In this document: positions 16,018 through 23,764 of the stretch, in pieces | Layout of the letters: every line of letters begins with the position of its first letter | Numbering within the stretch: position 1 is the stretch's first letter | Assembly (NCBI GenBank): GCA_011371455.1 | Contig: DRQN01000173.1 | Coordinates: forward strand, 1 to 38,761 | DNA: 38,761 nt | DNA from: Gammaproteobacteria bacterium | GTDB taxonomy: Bacteria; Pseudomonadota; Gammaproteobacteria; SZUA-152 | Reading direction: 5' to 3' | Translations under genes and position numbers: made by a program | Notes under the pieces: generated by a model | What the model saw: only the letters and a program-made list of their open reading frames with translations | Told to the model about the DNA's origin: nothing | Databases searched by the model: none

Positions 16018-17430
16018 TTACTTGACATCCAGCTTGTCGATGGTATCGAACTCGAACTTGATCTCTTTCCAGGTCTCCATTGCGATGGCCAGCTCCGGGC
16101 TGTGGCGGGCGGCCTCGGTGAGAATTTCCTTCGCCTCACGCTCAAGCTCACGACCCTCATTGCGCGCCTTGACGCAGGCTTCCAGTGCAACACGGTTTGC
16201 AGCGGCGCCCGCAGCATTGCCCCACGGGTGACCCTGGGTTCCGCCACCGAACTGGAATACCGCGTCGTCGCCAAAGATGGAGAGCAGGGCGGGCATGTGC
16301 CAGACGTGGATACCGCCAGAGGCGACCGCGAAGACACCCGGCATCGAGCCCCAATCCTGGTCGAAGAAGATACCGCGCGAGCGGTCTTCGGGAACGAACG
16401 ATTCGCGCAACTGATCGACGAAGCCCAGCGTCGCATTGCGATCGCCTTCGAGCTTGCCCACCACGGTACCCGTGTGCAGATGGTCGCCGCCGGAAAGACG
16501 CAGGCACTTGGCCAGCACGCGGAAATGGATGCCATGTTTCGGATGACGGTCGATAACGCCATGCATGGCACGGTGAATGTGCAGCAGCATGCCGTTTTCG
16601 CGGCACCACTTTGCCAGACCCGTATTGGCAGTGAAGCCAGCCGTCAGGAAGTCGTGCATGATGATCGGCTGCCCCAGCTCCTTGGCGAACTCGGCACGCG
16701 CATACATTTGCTCGGGGTCAGCGGCGGTGACGTTCAGGTAGTGACCCTTGCGCTCACCGGTCTCTTCCTGGGACTTGAGGACAGCCTCGGCCACGAACTC
16801 GAAACGGTTCTGCCAACGCATGAAGGGCTGACTGTTGACGTTCTCGTCATCCTTGGTGAAGTCCAGGCCGCCACGCAGGCATTCGTACACCGCGCGACCG
16901 TAGTTCTTTGCCGACAGACCCAGCTTGGGCTTGATGGTGGCGCCCAGCAGCGGACGGCCATACTTGTTCAGCTTGTCACGCTCCACCTGAATACCGCTCG
17001 GCGGCCCCATGCAAGTCTTGATATAGGCGATCGGGAAGCGAATGTCTTCCAGGCGCAAATGCCTGAGCGCCTTGAAGCCGAAGACGTTACCCACCAGCGA
17101 GGTCAACACATTGACCACTGAGCCCTCTTCGAACAGGTCGATGGGATACGCAATGAAGACGTAGAAGGCCTCCGGATCACCCGGCACATCTTCGATGCGG
17201 TAGGCGCGACCTTTGTAATACTCGAGGTCGGTCAGATATTCAGACCAGACAGTACTCCAGGTACCCGTTGACGACTCGGCGGCCACGGCAGCAGCCACTT
17301 CCTCATTGGGCACGCCCGGCTGGCCGGTGACCTTGAAGCAGGCCAGCAGGTCAGTATCGAGCGGAACGTAATCTGGGGTCCAGTACTTTTCGCGGTACTC
17401 TTTCACGCCCGCTTGGTAAGTATTGCTCAT
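16018..17430 (-). CDS. cbbL: RubisCO large subunit, form IA (carboxysomal)
   Basis: A 470-residue large subunit. It fixes CO2 on ribulose-1,5-bisphosphate to give two 3-phosphoglycerates. Active-site residues are intact: Lys167 in TIKPKLGLS, the carbamylated Lys193 with Asp195 and Glu196 in [10 protein letters not shown], His286 in HIHRAMH, and loop-6 Lys326 in [11 protein letters not shown]. The sequence and the following cso genes fit the carboxysome-associated form IA group. It is the first gene of the carboxysome operon. The ribosome-binding site AGAGAGGG precedes the ATG. No cbbO/cbbQ activase genes are in the window, so any activase must be encoded elsewhere. Confidence 0.98.
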   Translation of the reverse strand: MSNTYQAGVKEYREKYWTPDYVPLDTDLLACFKVTGQPGVPNEEVAAAVAAESSTGTWSTVWSEYLTDLEYYKGRAYRIEDVPGDPEAFYVFIAYPIDLFEEGSVVNVLTSLVGNVFGFKALRHLRLEDIRFPIAYIKTCMGPPSGIQVERDKLNKYGRPLLGATIKPKLGLSAKNYGRAVYECLRGGLDFTKDDENVNSQPFMRWQNRFEFVAEAVLKSQEETGERKGHYLNVTAADPEQMYARAEFAKELGQPIIMHDFLTAGFTANTGLAKWCRENGMLLHIHRAMHGVIDRHPKHGIHFRVLAKCLRLSGGDHLHTGTVVGKLEGDRNATLGFVDQLRESFVPEDRSRGIFFDQDWGSMPGVFAVASGGIHVWHMPALLSIFGDDAVFQFGGGTQGHPWGNAAGAAANRVALEACVKARNEGRELEREAKEILTEAARHSPELAIAMETWKEIKFEFDTIDKLDVK

Positions 17431-17456
17431 TATGAAGTACCCTCTCTAGTGCAATG

Positions 17457-17594
17457 TGAATGAACGACGAATAACAAACCGGTGCCCATGTCGCTTAGTA
17501 GTGAATGAGCTTGGACTGCATTGATGAATGAACGATGAATAACAAACCGGTGCTTAATATCACTTAAGGCGTGATACAAGCGTGGACTGCATTG
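17457..17594. repeat. Tandem imperfect direct repeat in the cbbL leader/promoter region
   Basis: Two copies, 17457-17524 and 17525-17594, share TGAATGAACGAyGAATAACA, then AACCGGTGC, a less similar middle, and end TGGACTGCATTG. Offsets of 68 at the left and 71 at the right show a 3-base indel. The repeat lies between the cbbL start and the cbbR-side operator-like sequences, so each copy may hold a regulator or promoter element, or it is a recent duplication in the 5' leader. Confidence 0.8.
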
Positions 17595-17620
17595 TCATAG
17601 AGCTGCATGATAAATAACAG

Positions 17621-17635
17621 TTTAAATTACTTAAA
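17621..17635. promoter_or_regulatory. Candidate CbbR half-site pair
   Basis: TTTAA-ATTAC-TTAAA, a perfect 5-5-5 inverted repeat in the AT-rich part of the cbbL/cbbR divergent spacer. It has the TTA/TAA character of LysR-family sites. Confidence 0.45.
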
Positions 17636-17645
17636 TTGTCTTTTA

Positions 17646-17663
17646 GTATATGTTTAACTATAC
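17646..17663. promoter_or_regulatory. Candidate CbbR operator in the cbbL/cbbR spacer
   Basis: GTATA-TGTTTAAC-TATAC, a perfect inverted repeat with an eight-base spacer, about 125 bases before cbbR and 215 before cbbL. It contains a T-N11-A-type LysR box. A comparable site (CTCTAT-N7-ATAGAG) lies before the second cbbR gene. Confidence 0.5.
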
Positions 17664-17787
17664 GCCTTGCAGCGGTCGGGCATTGTACGCCACAGGCCTC
17701 GTTATTGCCATCGAGCGCCCGAAACGCACACCTTACAAACGGCGTTGATCTATCTCTAACCAAGTCAACGGATCCATTGTCTACCCG

Positions 17788-18705
17788 ATGTCAATACGCC
17801 ATGCAACCCTGCGTCAGCTGGAGATCTTCGATACCCTGGCGGTACATATGAGCATCACCCGCACTGCCGACGCGCTCCACCTTTCCCCGCCGGCGGTTTC
17901 GATCCAGGTCAGACAGCTGGCGGAAGCGGTCGGCCAGCCGTTGATAGAGCAGGTCGGCAAGAAGCTCTATTTCACCGATGCAGGCAATGCGATGGCACTG
18001 GCCTGCCGGGATCTGTTCGAACGCATGGAGCGGCTCACGCAAGAACTGGCGGCTCTTCAGGGCCTGGAGAAGGGCAGCCTGCGACTCGCCATCATTACCA
18101 CCGCAAAATATTTCGTGCCGCGCCTGCTAGGCGCATTCAGCGAGCAGCACCCGGACATCGACGTGTCTCTGTTCGTCGGTAACCGCAAGGCCATTCTGGA
18201 ACGGCTGAACCAAAACCAGGACGATCTGTACATCCTGGGGCAGCCGCCCAAAAACCTCAAGCTCACCGCGACACCCTTCGCTCCCAACCAACTGGTCGCC
18301 GTCGCCTATCCCGGACACCCGCTGGCCAAGCAGTCCGCGATCCCGCCCGCCCGCCTGGGCAGCGAGCCCTTCATCTCCCGCGAGTTGGGGTCCGGTACGC
18401 GCCGCGCCTATGAAGACTTCTTCCGGCAACACAAGACAGAACTCAGAATACGCATGGAACTGGGTAGCGACGAAGCCATCAAACAGACCGTTGCGGGGCG
18501 GCTCGGGATCACCATCCTCTCCAAGAGCACGGTGCAAGCCGAGCTGATCAGCGGTGACCTGGTCCTGCTCGACGTACAAGGACTCCCTCTTGAACGCCAG
18601 TGGTACGTTGTCTATCCGGAGCAGAAGTCCCTGGCGCCAGTGACAAAGGCATTCCAGGCGTTTCTGATATCTCAGCACGGGAATGCGACTACGCCCTCGT
18701 CCTGA
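17788..18705 (+). CDS. cbbR: LysR-family regulator CbbR (first copy)
   Basis: A 305-residue LysR regulator, divergent from cbbL. The N-terminal winged HTH (about residues 5-65) contains LRQLEIFDTLAVHMSITRTADALHLSPPAVSIQVRQL, and the effector domain has the CbbR-like TTAKYFVPRLLGAF and GSDEAIKQTVAGRLGI segments. CbbR activates Calvin-cycle operons in response to metabolites such as RuBP, NADPH or phosphoenolpyruvate; which one acts here is unknown. Its position next to the carboxysome operon makes that operon the likely target. Confidence 0.92.
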   Translation: MSIRHATLRQLEIFDTLAVHMSITRTADALHLSPPAVSIQVRQLAEAVGQPLIEQVGKKLYFTDAGNAMALACRDLFERMERLTQELAALQGLEKGSLRLAIITTAKYFVPRLLGAFSEQHPDIDVSLFVGNRKAILERLNQNQDDLYILGQPPKNLKLTATPFAPNQLVAVAYPGHPLAKQSAIPPARLGSEPFISRELGSGTRRAYEDFFRQHKTELRIRMELGSDEAIKQTVAGRLGITILSKSTVQAELISGDLVLLDVQGLPLERQWYVVYPEQKSLAPVTKAFQAFLISQHGNATTPSS

Positions 18706-18805
18706 CCCGCACACAACCCGAAAAACCACGCCAGCGCCAGCCTCGGCGGCGGACGCGCCGTTCGCTGGTGAGTTCGTTCCGTTGTGGCAGCGCCCCCGCG
18801 TACCG

Positions 18806-19108
18806 TCAGAACTTTTCCGGGCGCACCACGTCCACATCGCACATGAACAGGATCATGGCATAGTTGGCGTAGTAGTGCTCTCGCAAATATCCAACGATGG
18901 CATCGGCTACCGCCGCATCGCACACCACTTCGACACGGATGTTGCTACTGGTACTCCAATCGGCATCGCGTACGCCCCGATGACCTTTGCCTCGGGCGTT
19001 GGTAATGGTGTAACCATGGGCGCCCAGGCGTTCGAAATCATCGGCCAGGCTATGCTCCAGCGCGGACTCCGTGATGATGGTGACGAGCTTACGGGTATCA
19101 ATCGACAT
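18806..19108 (-). CDS. PII-like protein (CPII/SbtB-type) linked to SbtA
   Basis: About 100 residues, starting MSIDTRKLVTIITESALEHSLADDFERLGAHGYTI, a PII-like ferredoxin fold, with a short T-loop region and the ending CDVDVVRPEKF. PII-like proteins beside bicarbonate transporters (SbtB in cyanobacteria, CPII in chemoautotrophs) bind adenine nucleotides, and for CPII also bicarbonate, and adjust transporter activity. The ATG at 19108 is preferred; a GGAGG is 11 bases upstream inside the sbtA 3' end. It lies seven bases after the sbtA stop, so the two are co-transcribed. It converges with the first cbbR. Confidence 0.87.
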   Translation of the reverse strand: MSIDTRKLVTIITESALEHSLADDFERLGAHGYTITNARGKGHRGVRDADWSTSSNIRVEVVCDAAVADAIVGYLREHYYANYAMILFMCDVDVVRPEKF

Positions 19109-19115
19109 TGCGGTG

Positions 19116-20063
19116 TCATCCTCCGGGGCCATGCAACAGGTTGGCAAGTTGAAGATAGAGCGGTATTCCCACCAGAATGTTGAACGGGAAAGTCACCCCC
19201 AATGAAACGCTGATCGACAGCGTGGGATTCGCCTCTGGCACCGTAAGCCGCATTGCCGCTGGCACGGCAATGTAGGAGCCACTCGCTGCCAGGGTTGCCA
19301 GCATCATGATACCACCCGTCGACATCCCCAGCATCAGGCCGAGCAAGCCGCCCACGACCGCCGAAAACAACGGAAACAGAATGCCAAAACCAACAAGGAA
19401 CAGGCCATAACGGCGCAGGCTGCTTATCTGACTGGCCGCGACCAGCCCCATTTCCAGCAAGAAGAGCGCAAGTATCGCCTTGAACAGATCGAAAAACAGC
19501 GGTGCAAGCGGCTCTACGCCCTTGGGGCCGGCAACCCAGCCGATCAGCATTCCACCCACGAGCAACACGACCCCCTTGCCCAGCAGCACTTCGTGGGACA
19601 GCTTCCCCCAGCGCGTCTCGCGGGAGATACCGCGGGCCAGGATGATCCCCACCAGAATCGCGGGCACCTCCAGAATCACGACCATCAAGGGCATGTAAGA
19701 CTCGAAACTGATATCCAGGGAGGCCAGATACGCCACCGCCACCGCGAAGGTGCCGACGCTGACCGAACCGTAATGGGCGGCGATGGAGGCTGCATCCGGC
19801 CGCTTGAAGCGGCCGACATACAGCAACACCGGATAAGCGACCAGCGGCAACAGAAAGCCCATCAGCATTACCGAAAACACGGGGACGACCAGCTCGGCAA
19901 AGGGCTGTTTGGCCAGCTCTATCCCCCCCTTCAGACCGATGGCTATCAGCAGCAGTATCGTCAAGCCCTCATAGATAGCCGGCGGCAAACGCAATTCGGA
20001 GCGCAAGACGCCGGCAACCAGCCCGAGGATAAAAAAGAGTACGATAGGATCTAGTGGTGTCAT
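19116..20063 (-). CDS. sbtA: Sodium-dependent bicarbonate transporter, SbtA family
   Basis: A 315-residue polytopic membrane protein with about ten hydrophobic segments in two similar halves. Hallmarks are the N-terminal PLDPIVLFFILGLVAGVLRSELRLP, IGLKGGIELA, AHYGSVSVGTFAVAVAYL and ASGSYIAVPAAMRL. SbtA imports bicarbonate with sodium, feeding the carboxysome. The ATG at 20063 is chosen over a TTG four codons upstream. No strong ribosome-binding site is seen. It is the transporter of this locus; no DAB (DabA/DabB) genes are in the window. The PII-like gene follows directly. Confidence 0.9.
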   Translation of the reverse strand: MTPLDPIVLFFILGLVAGVLRSELRLPPAIYEGLTILLLIAIGLKGGIELAKQPFAELVVPVFSVMLMGFLLPLVAYPVLLYVGRFKRPDAASIAAHYGSVSVGTFAVAVAYLASLDISFESYMPLMVVILEVPAILVGIILARGISRETRWGKLSHEVLLGKGVVLLVGGMLIGWVAGPKGVEPLAPLFFDLFKAILALFLLEMGLVAASQISSLRRYGLFLVGFGILFPLFSAVVGGLLGLMLGMSTGGIMMLATLAASGSYIAVPAAMRLTVPEANPTLSISVSLGVTFPFNILVGIPLYLQLANLLHGPGG

Positions 20064-20094
20064 GGGATAAATCAACCGCTCGTTTTATTGAAGA

Positions 20095-20114
20095 CCTGAA
20101 CCCACGGATTCAGG
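20095..20114. repeat. Dispersed 20-bp palindrome, copy 4
   Basis: CCTGAACCCACGGATTCAGG, in the spacer upstream of sbtA, about 30 bases before the sbtA start. Confidence 0.75.
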
Positions 20115-20213
20115 CGAAGACTCATTGAACCAATGATGTGGCAGGCCTCCCGCCACTCACTCCGCGCCCGCACGGCACCACGCCCGACAGCCCACCCAGG
20201 CGTCCGCCTCGCA

Positions 20214-20303
20214 TCAAGCAATGCCTTTGCGATACCCAAGGGCGACCAGCAGACCAACCCAGGCGGCAGCCCAAATACTAACAGAAGATCCTGCAGCCAC
20301 CAC
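20214..20303 (-). CDS. Candidate 29-residue single-span membrane microprotein
   Basis: A GTG-started short frame whose product, MVAAGSSVSIWAAAWVGLL followed by VALGYRKGIA, would be one hydrophobic helix with tryptophans near the start and a basic YRK end, the look of a real membrane peptide. It starts eight bases after the stop of another short frame (20312-20461) on the same strand and lies about 150 bases upstream of sbtA, separated from it by a palindromic repeat. No Shine-Dalgarno sequence is clear. It may be a small membrane partner of SbtA, the remnant of a lost gene, or chance. Confidence 0.3.
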   Translation of the reverse strand: MVAAGSSVSIWAAAWVGLLVALGYRKGIA

Positions 20304-20311
20304 GCCAGCCG

Positions 20312-20461
20312 CTATTCCCGAGCGGCGGCATCCTGCCTGCGGCGCAAGCTTGCAAGCAGCCGGGACATTCGTATCTTTCGGCGCACAATCCCCGCGCCGC
20401 CAGAACCCGCCGCACCCTTTGCGGCGACAGTCTCTTCCCGTGTTTCAAAAATACACGCCAT
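20312..20461 (-). CDS. Candidate 49-residue small protein upstream of sbtA
   Basis: An ATG-started frame of 49 codons. The product begins MACIFETREETVAAKG, has a Gly/Ala stretch (AAGSGGAGIV) and ends in a basic, helical-looking segment (RRKIRMSRLLASLRRRQDAAARE). No family is recognised. It is followed by the 29-residue membrane microprotein frame after eight bases, in the sbtA orientation. The ribosome-binding site is poor. Confidence is low because a 489-base spacer of high GC will hold such frames by chance. Confidence 0.25.
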   Translation of the reverse strand: MACIFETREETVAAKGAAGSGGAGIVRRKIRMSRLLASLRRRQDAAARE

Positions 20462-20525
20462 GCAACGGCTGTTATCACTCGGTGGACATTATGCATAAAT
20501 CTCTATATAAATTTAAATCAATGAC

Positions 20526-20544
20526 CTCTATCATGGGTATAGAG
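20526..20544. promoter_or_regulatory. LysR-type inverted repeat before the second cbbR
   Basis: CTCTAT-N7-ATAGAG, a perfect 6-bp inverted repeat ending eight bases before the ATG of the second cbbR, downstream of an AT-rich tract (20484-20520). It probably marks an autoregulatory site; it could also serve the divergent sbtA side. Confidence 0.5.
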
Positions 20545-20552
20545 AATCAACT

Positions 20553-21545
20553 ATGTCCTGCTCGGCCCCTGAAAACCTCATTCGACACATATCCCTGCGC
20601 CAGTTGCAGATTTTCGAGGCCGTGGTTCGCCTCGGCGGCTACACCCGTGCCGCCGAGGCGCTGCATCTGACCCAGCCCACTGTTTCCATGCAGGTCAAGA
20701 AACTCAGTGAGACCATTGGCCAGCCCTTGCTGGAAAAAGTCGGCCACCATCTTCATACGACAGCCGTCGGCAGTGAAGTTTATACCTCGGCCCAGAGTGT
20801 CCTTGGCAGCGTGGCCTCGCTGAGCGAATCGGCTGCCGCACTTGAAGGCGTGGTCAAGGGGCCGCTGCGCATTGCCGTCATCACTACCGCCAAATATTTC
20901 ATGCCCCATCTGTTGGGCGCCTTTATCGCGCAGCACCCCGAAGTGAAGCCCATACTGAAGGTGACCAACCGCTCCCGGGTGCTTGAGCGCCTGAAATCCC
21001 GCGAAGACGATTTATTGATCATGGGACAGGTCCCCGTTGGGCTCGATGTAGAGGCCTACCCGTTCGCCGAAAACGAACTGGTAGTTGTCGCAAGCCCCCA
21101 CCACCCCCTCACGCAATGTCCATCCATTTCGCTACAGCGGTTGAGCGAAGAGCGCTTTCTGGTACGTGAAGCAGGCTCCGGAACACGTTTGGCCGTGGAT
21201 CGCCTGTTTGCCGAGCAGGGCCTCAAGATTCAGCCCTATATGGAACTGGGCAGCAGTGAAGCCATCAAACAGGCCGTCATGGCGGGGCTGGGGATATCCG
21301 TCCTGTCGCGGCACAACCTCCGGCTGGAGCTTGCCGGCAACAATATTGCCGTGCTGGATGCGAGCGGATTTCCACTCGTACGCAGCTGGTATGCCGTGCA
21401 CCTGAAAGGCAAGAAACTGTCGCTGGCAGCCCGAAGTTTTCTGGACTTTCTGCTGCAACAAGGCAAGAACGTGTTGCGGCATATCCCGGAGGGGCGACCA
21501 GCCGCTGGCCTGGCAGCGCCTTCTCATCGACCCGGCACTGATTGA
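20553..21545 (+). CDS. cbbR: LysR-family regulator CbbR (second copy)
   Basis: A 330-residue LysR regulator, clearly paralogous to the first CbbR (shared LRQLQIFEAVVRLGGYTRAAEALHLTQPTVSMQVKKL, TTAKYFMPHLLGAF, GSSEAIKQAVMAGLGI). The HTH is at about residues 12-70 and the effector domain follows. The C-terminal 25 residues (GRPAAGLAAPSHRPGTD) are extra and disordered. It is divergent from sbtA and upstream of the aldolase-like gene, so either could be a target; two CbbR genes at one locus suggests separate control of RubisCO and of the bicarbonate uptake or aldolase unit. Confidence 0.9.
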   Translation: MSCSAPENLIRHISLRQLQIFEAVVRLGGYTRAAEALHLTQPTVSMQVKKLSETIGQPLLEKVGHHLHTTAVGSEVYTSAQSVLGSVASLSESAAALEGVVKGPLRIAVITTAKYFMPHLLGAFIAQHPEVKPILKVTNRSRVLERLKSREDDLLIMGQVPVGLDVEAYPFAENELVVVASPHHPLTQCPSISLQRLSEERFLVREAGSGTRLAVDRLFAEQGLKIQPYMELGSSEAIKQAVMAGLGISVLSRHNLRLELAGNNIAVLDASGFPLVRSWYAVHLKGKKLSLAARSFLDFLLQQGKNVLRHIPEGRPAAGLAAPSHRPGTD

Positions 21546-21845
21546 TGCCCGGTGGCTGAGGGTTTCGACGGATTCGCAGGAGTGGGCGGCACGAAACACG
21601 TCACTGCCAGCGATGCGGGATGACGAAGCCGGCGCCAGACTCTACAATCCGGCCACGGCAATGATCCCGGAGCAACGCGAATGGATCTGCGCCAACGAGC
21701 GGCAGAGTGATGCGCCGGTGCCGGCCCGGGCGGCATGCAAGCACCCGGAGCGGGGCGCCCCGCGCAAAACCCGATGGCGGAACGATTAGAGAACGCCCTA
21801 CGCGAAGAAGGGCGACACGAGAGAAACAACGAGGGAGAAAACGAC
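21546..21845. other. Spacer between second cbbR and the aldolase-like gene
   Basis: About 300 bases. One plus-strand frame stays open from within the cbbR 3' end to a TAG near 21787, giving a plausible-looking but unrecognised peptide (including ARWLRVSTDSQEWAARNTS and YNPATAMIPEQREW). It has no good start codon. It may be a gene remnant or a chance frame. Confidence 0.35.
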
Positions 21846-23066
21846 ATGGCGCTGGTTAACATGCGTGACATGCTGCACCACGCGTATGAGAACAACTATG
21901 CGGTGGGCGCCTTTGACCTGGTCAGCCTGGACTTTCTCGAGGCCGTCGTCGACGCCGCCGAGACGTCCCGCGCGCCGGTGATCCTCAGCGTGGCCGAGCA
22001 CCACTTCGCCCATTACGACCTGGAACTCATGATGCCGGCGGTGGAAGCGGCCGCCAAGCGCGCCTCCGTGCCCATCGCCATCCAGCTCGACCACGCCAGC
22101 TCCCTCGAATCCGCCCGCCGCGCCATCAACCTGGGCTGCAACGGTATCACCCTCTGCTCCGCCAACCGCGAACTGCCCGACAACATCAAACTGAGCAAAG
22201 ACATCGCCGCCATGGCGCACAGCTGCAACGTGCCGGTGGTCGGCGAAGTCGGCTACGTGGGCTCGGCCAACGACGAAGACGTCTCGGCCCTGACCCTGCC
22301 CGTCGAGGCCAAGACCTACGTCGAACGCAGCGGGGTCGATTTTCTGTCCGTCTCCATCGGCACCGTGCAGGGACGGTCCAAGGGCCGCATCAAGCTCGAC
22401 TTCCAACGCCTGAAACAGATCCACACCGCCGTCGACATCCCCCTGGTTCTGCACGGTGGCAGCGGCCTCAACGAAGAGCAATACCGCCGCCTCAGCACGC
22501 TGGGCGTAGCCAAGATCAACTACTTCACCGGGCTTTCCGAAGTGGCGGCGAAGACCATGCGCGCACAGGTCAAGGCCGACCGCGAAGGCAGCTTCATCGA
22601 TTTGAAAAAGGGCGTCAAAGAGGCCATCTGCACCGAGGTGAAGCGCTGCCTGCGCCTGTGGGGCAGCGCCGGACGCGCCGCCGAGGTACTGACCCAGTGC
22701 GAACCCTGGGCGCCGGTCGAGCATCTGATCATCTACAACGTCATCGACCGCATGAGCGACGAGCAGGCCCAATCGATGATCGCCAAAGGCCGGCAGATCC
22801 TCGCCAACATCCCCGGCGTGCGCGAAGTCTTCACCGGCGAAGCCGTCAAGCAAAACGCCAAATACCGCTTCTGCTGGCTGGTGCGTTTCGCCCACAAGGC
22901 CGTGATCGACAGCTATCGCGACCATCCCGACCACGTCCGCTTCGCCGACACCCTGTTCCGCCCCTACGCCGGCGACCGCATCAGCATCGACTACCAGGAC
23001 TGCTCCGTCACCCACGGCGTGACCCTGCCGGGCAGCGTGTCGGGCGGGGTGAAAAAACGCGCCTAG
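21846..23066 (+). CDS. Class II aldolase-like protein fused to a Dabb domain
   Basis: A 406-residue two-domain protein. Residues 1 to about 290 match class II fructose-bisphosphate aldolase (NMRDMLHHAYENNYAVGAFD, LDHASS, VGEVGYVG, VLHGGSG). Asp82, His83, Glu134 and His203 of the metal/catalytic set are present, but the third zinc ligand, normally His in GTxHG, is Gln175 (IGTVQGR), and the usual DGS and NVNT phosphate/metal-site motifs are changed (CSAN, NYFT). Residues from about 297 on form a Dabb (dimeric alpha-beta barrel) domain (HLIIYNVIDRMSDEQ; HPDHVRFADTLFRP). It may act on a different substrate or be non-catalytic. The ATG at 21846 follows GGGAGAAAA. Confidence 0.85.
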   Translation: MALVNMRDMLHHAYENNYAVGAFDLVSLDFLEAVVDAAETSRAPVILSVAEHHFAHYDLELMMPAVEAAAKRASVPIAIQLDHASSLESARRAINLGCNGITLCSANRELPDNIKLSKDIAAMAHSCNVPVVGEVGYVGSANDEDVSALTLPVEAKTYVERSGVDFLSVSIGTVQGRSKGRIKLDFQRLKQIHTAVDIPLVLHGGSGLNEEQYRRLSTLGVAKINYFTGLSEVAAKTMRAQVKADREGSFIDLKKGVKEAICTEVKRCLRLWGSAGRAAEVLTQCEPWAPVEHLIIYNVIDRMSDEQAQSMIAKGRQILANIPGVREVFTGEAVKQNAKYRFCWLVRFAHKAVIDSYRDHPDHVRFADTLFRPYAGDRISIDYQDCSVTHGVTLPGSVSGGVKKRA

Positions 23067-23127
23067 CCGGATTTGGGGCCAATCTACCGCACGGGTGGAA
23101 GGGCGGCCAAACATTCCCCGATTTTTT

Positions 23128-23142
23128 CCTCGTGGGTTCAGG
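23128..23142. repeat. Partial dispersed palindrome
   Basis: CCTCGTGGGTTCAGG keeps the right half of the family consensus downstream of the aldolase-like gene; the left arm is lost. Confidence 0.4.
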
Positions 23143-23268
23143 TGGTATGGAGACTCCGGACGCTCATGACATTACCCACTTCTCCCACGCACAAATGAAC
23201 ATCATGGATTGTAGCGCTAATAAGACTCAAACTGGCCTTATAGGAATTCTTTCGAATGAGAGTTCACG

Positions 23269-23556
23269 ATGGACAGCAGGCAGGCTTTCGGGAAAAGTTT
23301 AAAAGCGATCAGAACGGCCAGGGGGCTGACCCAGGAGGATTTCTCGACCGTCTCCAGTCGCACCTACTTGAGCACCCTGGAAAGAGGACTCAAGAGCCCG
23401 ACCCTGGACAAGATCGAGGCCCTCTGCGAAACAATGGATGTTCACCCACTGACCCTGCTGGCATTAACCTACCTAAACACCCAGAAGAACAAGCGCCTGG
23501 ACAGTCTGCTCAGAAAGGTTGAGAAAGAAGCCGCGGCATTACAGAAAGAAAATTGA
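23269..23556 (+). CDS. Small XRE-type HTH regulator
   Basis: A 95-residue protein that is essentially one HTH_3 (Cro/C1) domain: FGKSLKAIRTARGLTQEDFSTVSSRTYLSTLERGLKSPTLDKIEALCETM. The C-terminal tail is lysine-rich and helical (RKVEKEAAALQKEN). No effector domain is present. Base composition here and in the upstream spacer is clearly more AT-rich than the flanks, which suggests acquisition. The target is unknown; it sits alone between the aldolase-like gene and tRNA-Arg, a position common for small transferred regulators. Confidence 0.8.
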   Translation: MDSRQAFGKSLKAIRTARGLTQEDFSTVSSRTYLSTLERGLKSPTLDKIEALCETMDVHPLTLLALTYLNTQKNKRLDSLLRKVEKEAAALQKEN

Positions 23557-23589
23557 ACGCCTCATTACATTAAGAGCGGATCAGCGGCA

Positions 23590-23606
23590 CCTGAATCCGT
23601 AGATTT
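23590..23606. repeat. Truncated dispersed palindrome
   Basis: CCTGAATCCGTAGATTT has the left arm and the start of the right arm of the family, then runs into a T-tract. It follows the HTH gene, where it could act as a weak hairpin terminator. Confidence 0.5.
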
Positions 23607-23687
23607 TTTAGTGGCTTGTAACAGCGCACCGCGCTTGCGCCTGACATCCGCCTCGAAGCTGCGAATACAGGCCGAAATCGATAAAAA

Positions 23688-23764
23688 TGGCGCGCCTGAC
23701 AGGAGTCGAACCTGTGACCCCCGCCTTCGGAGGGCGGTACTCTATCCAGCTGAGCTACAGGCGC
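23688..23764 (-). tRNA. tRNA-Arg (anticodon CCG)
   Basis: On the minus strand the acceptor stem GCGCCTG pairs with CAGGCGC, followed by discriminator G and encoded CCA. The anticodon stem CCGCC/GGCGG encloses CTCCGAA, giving anticodon CCG, which reads CGG arginine codons. D-arm and T-arm (GGTTCGACTCC) are normal. Confidence 0.96.

Noticed and set aside
20072-20257. A 61-codon minus-strand frame upstream of sbtA
   Set aside because: Its product looks unlike a protein and it would run through the palindromic repeat; the shorter frames at 20214-20461 are more plausible.
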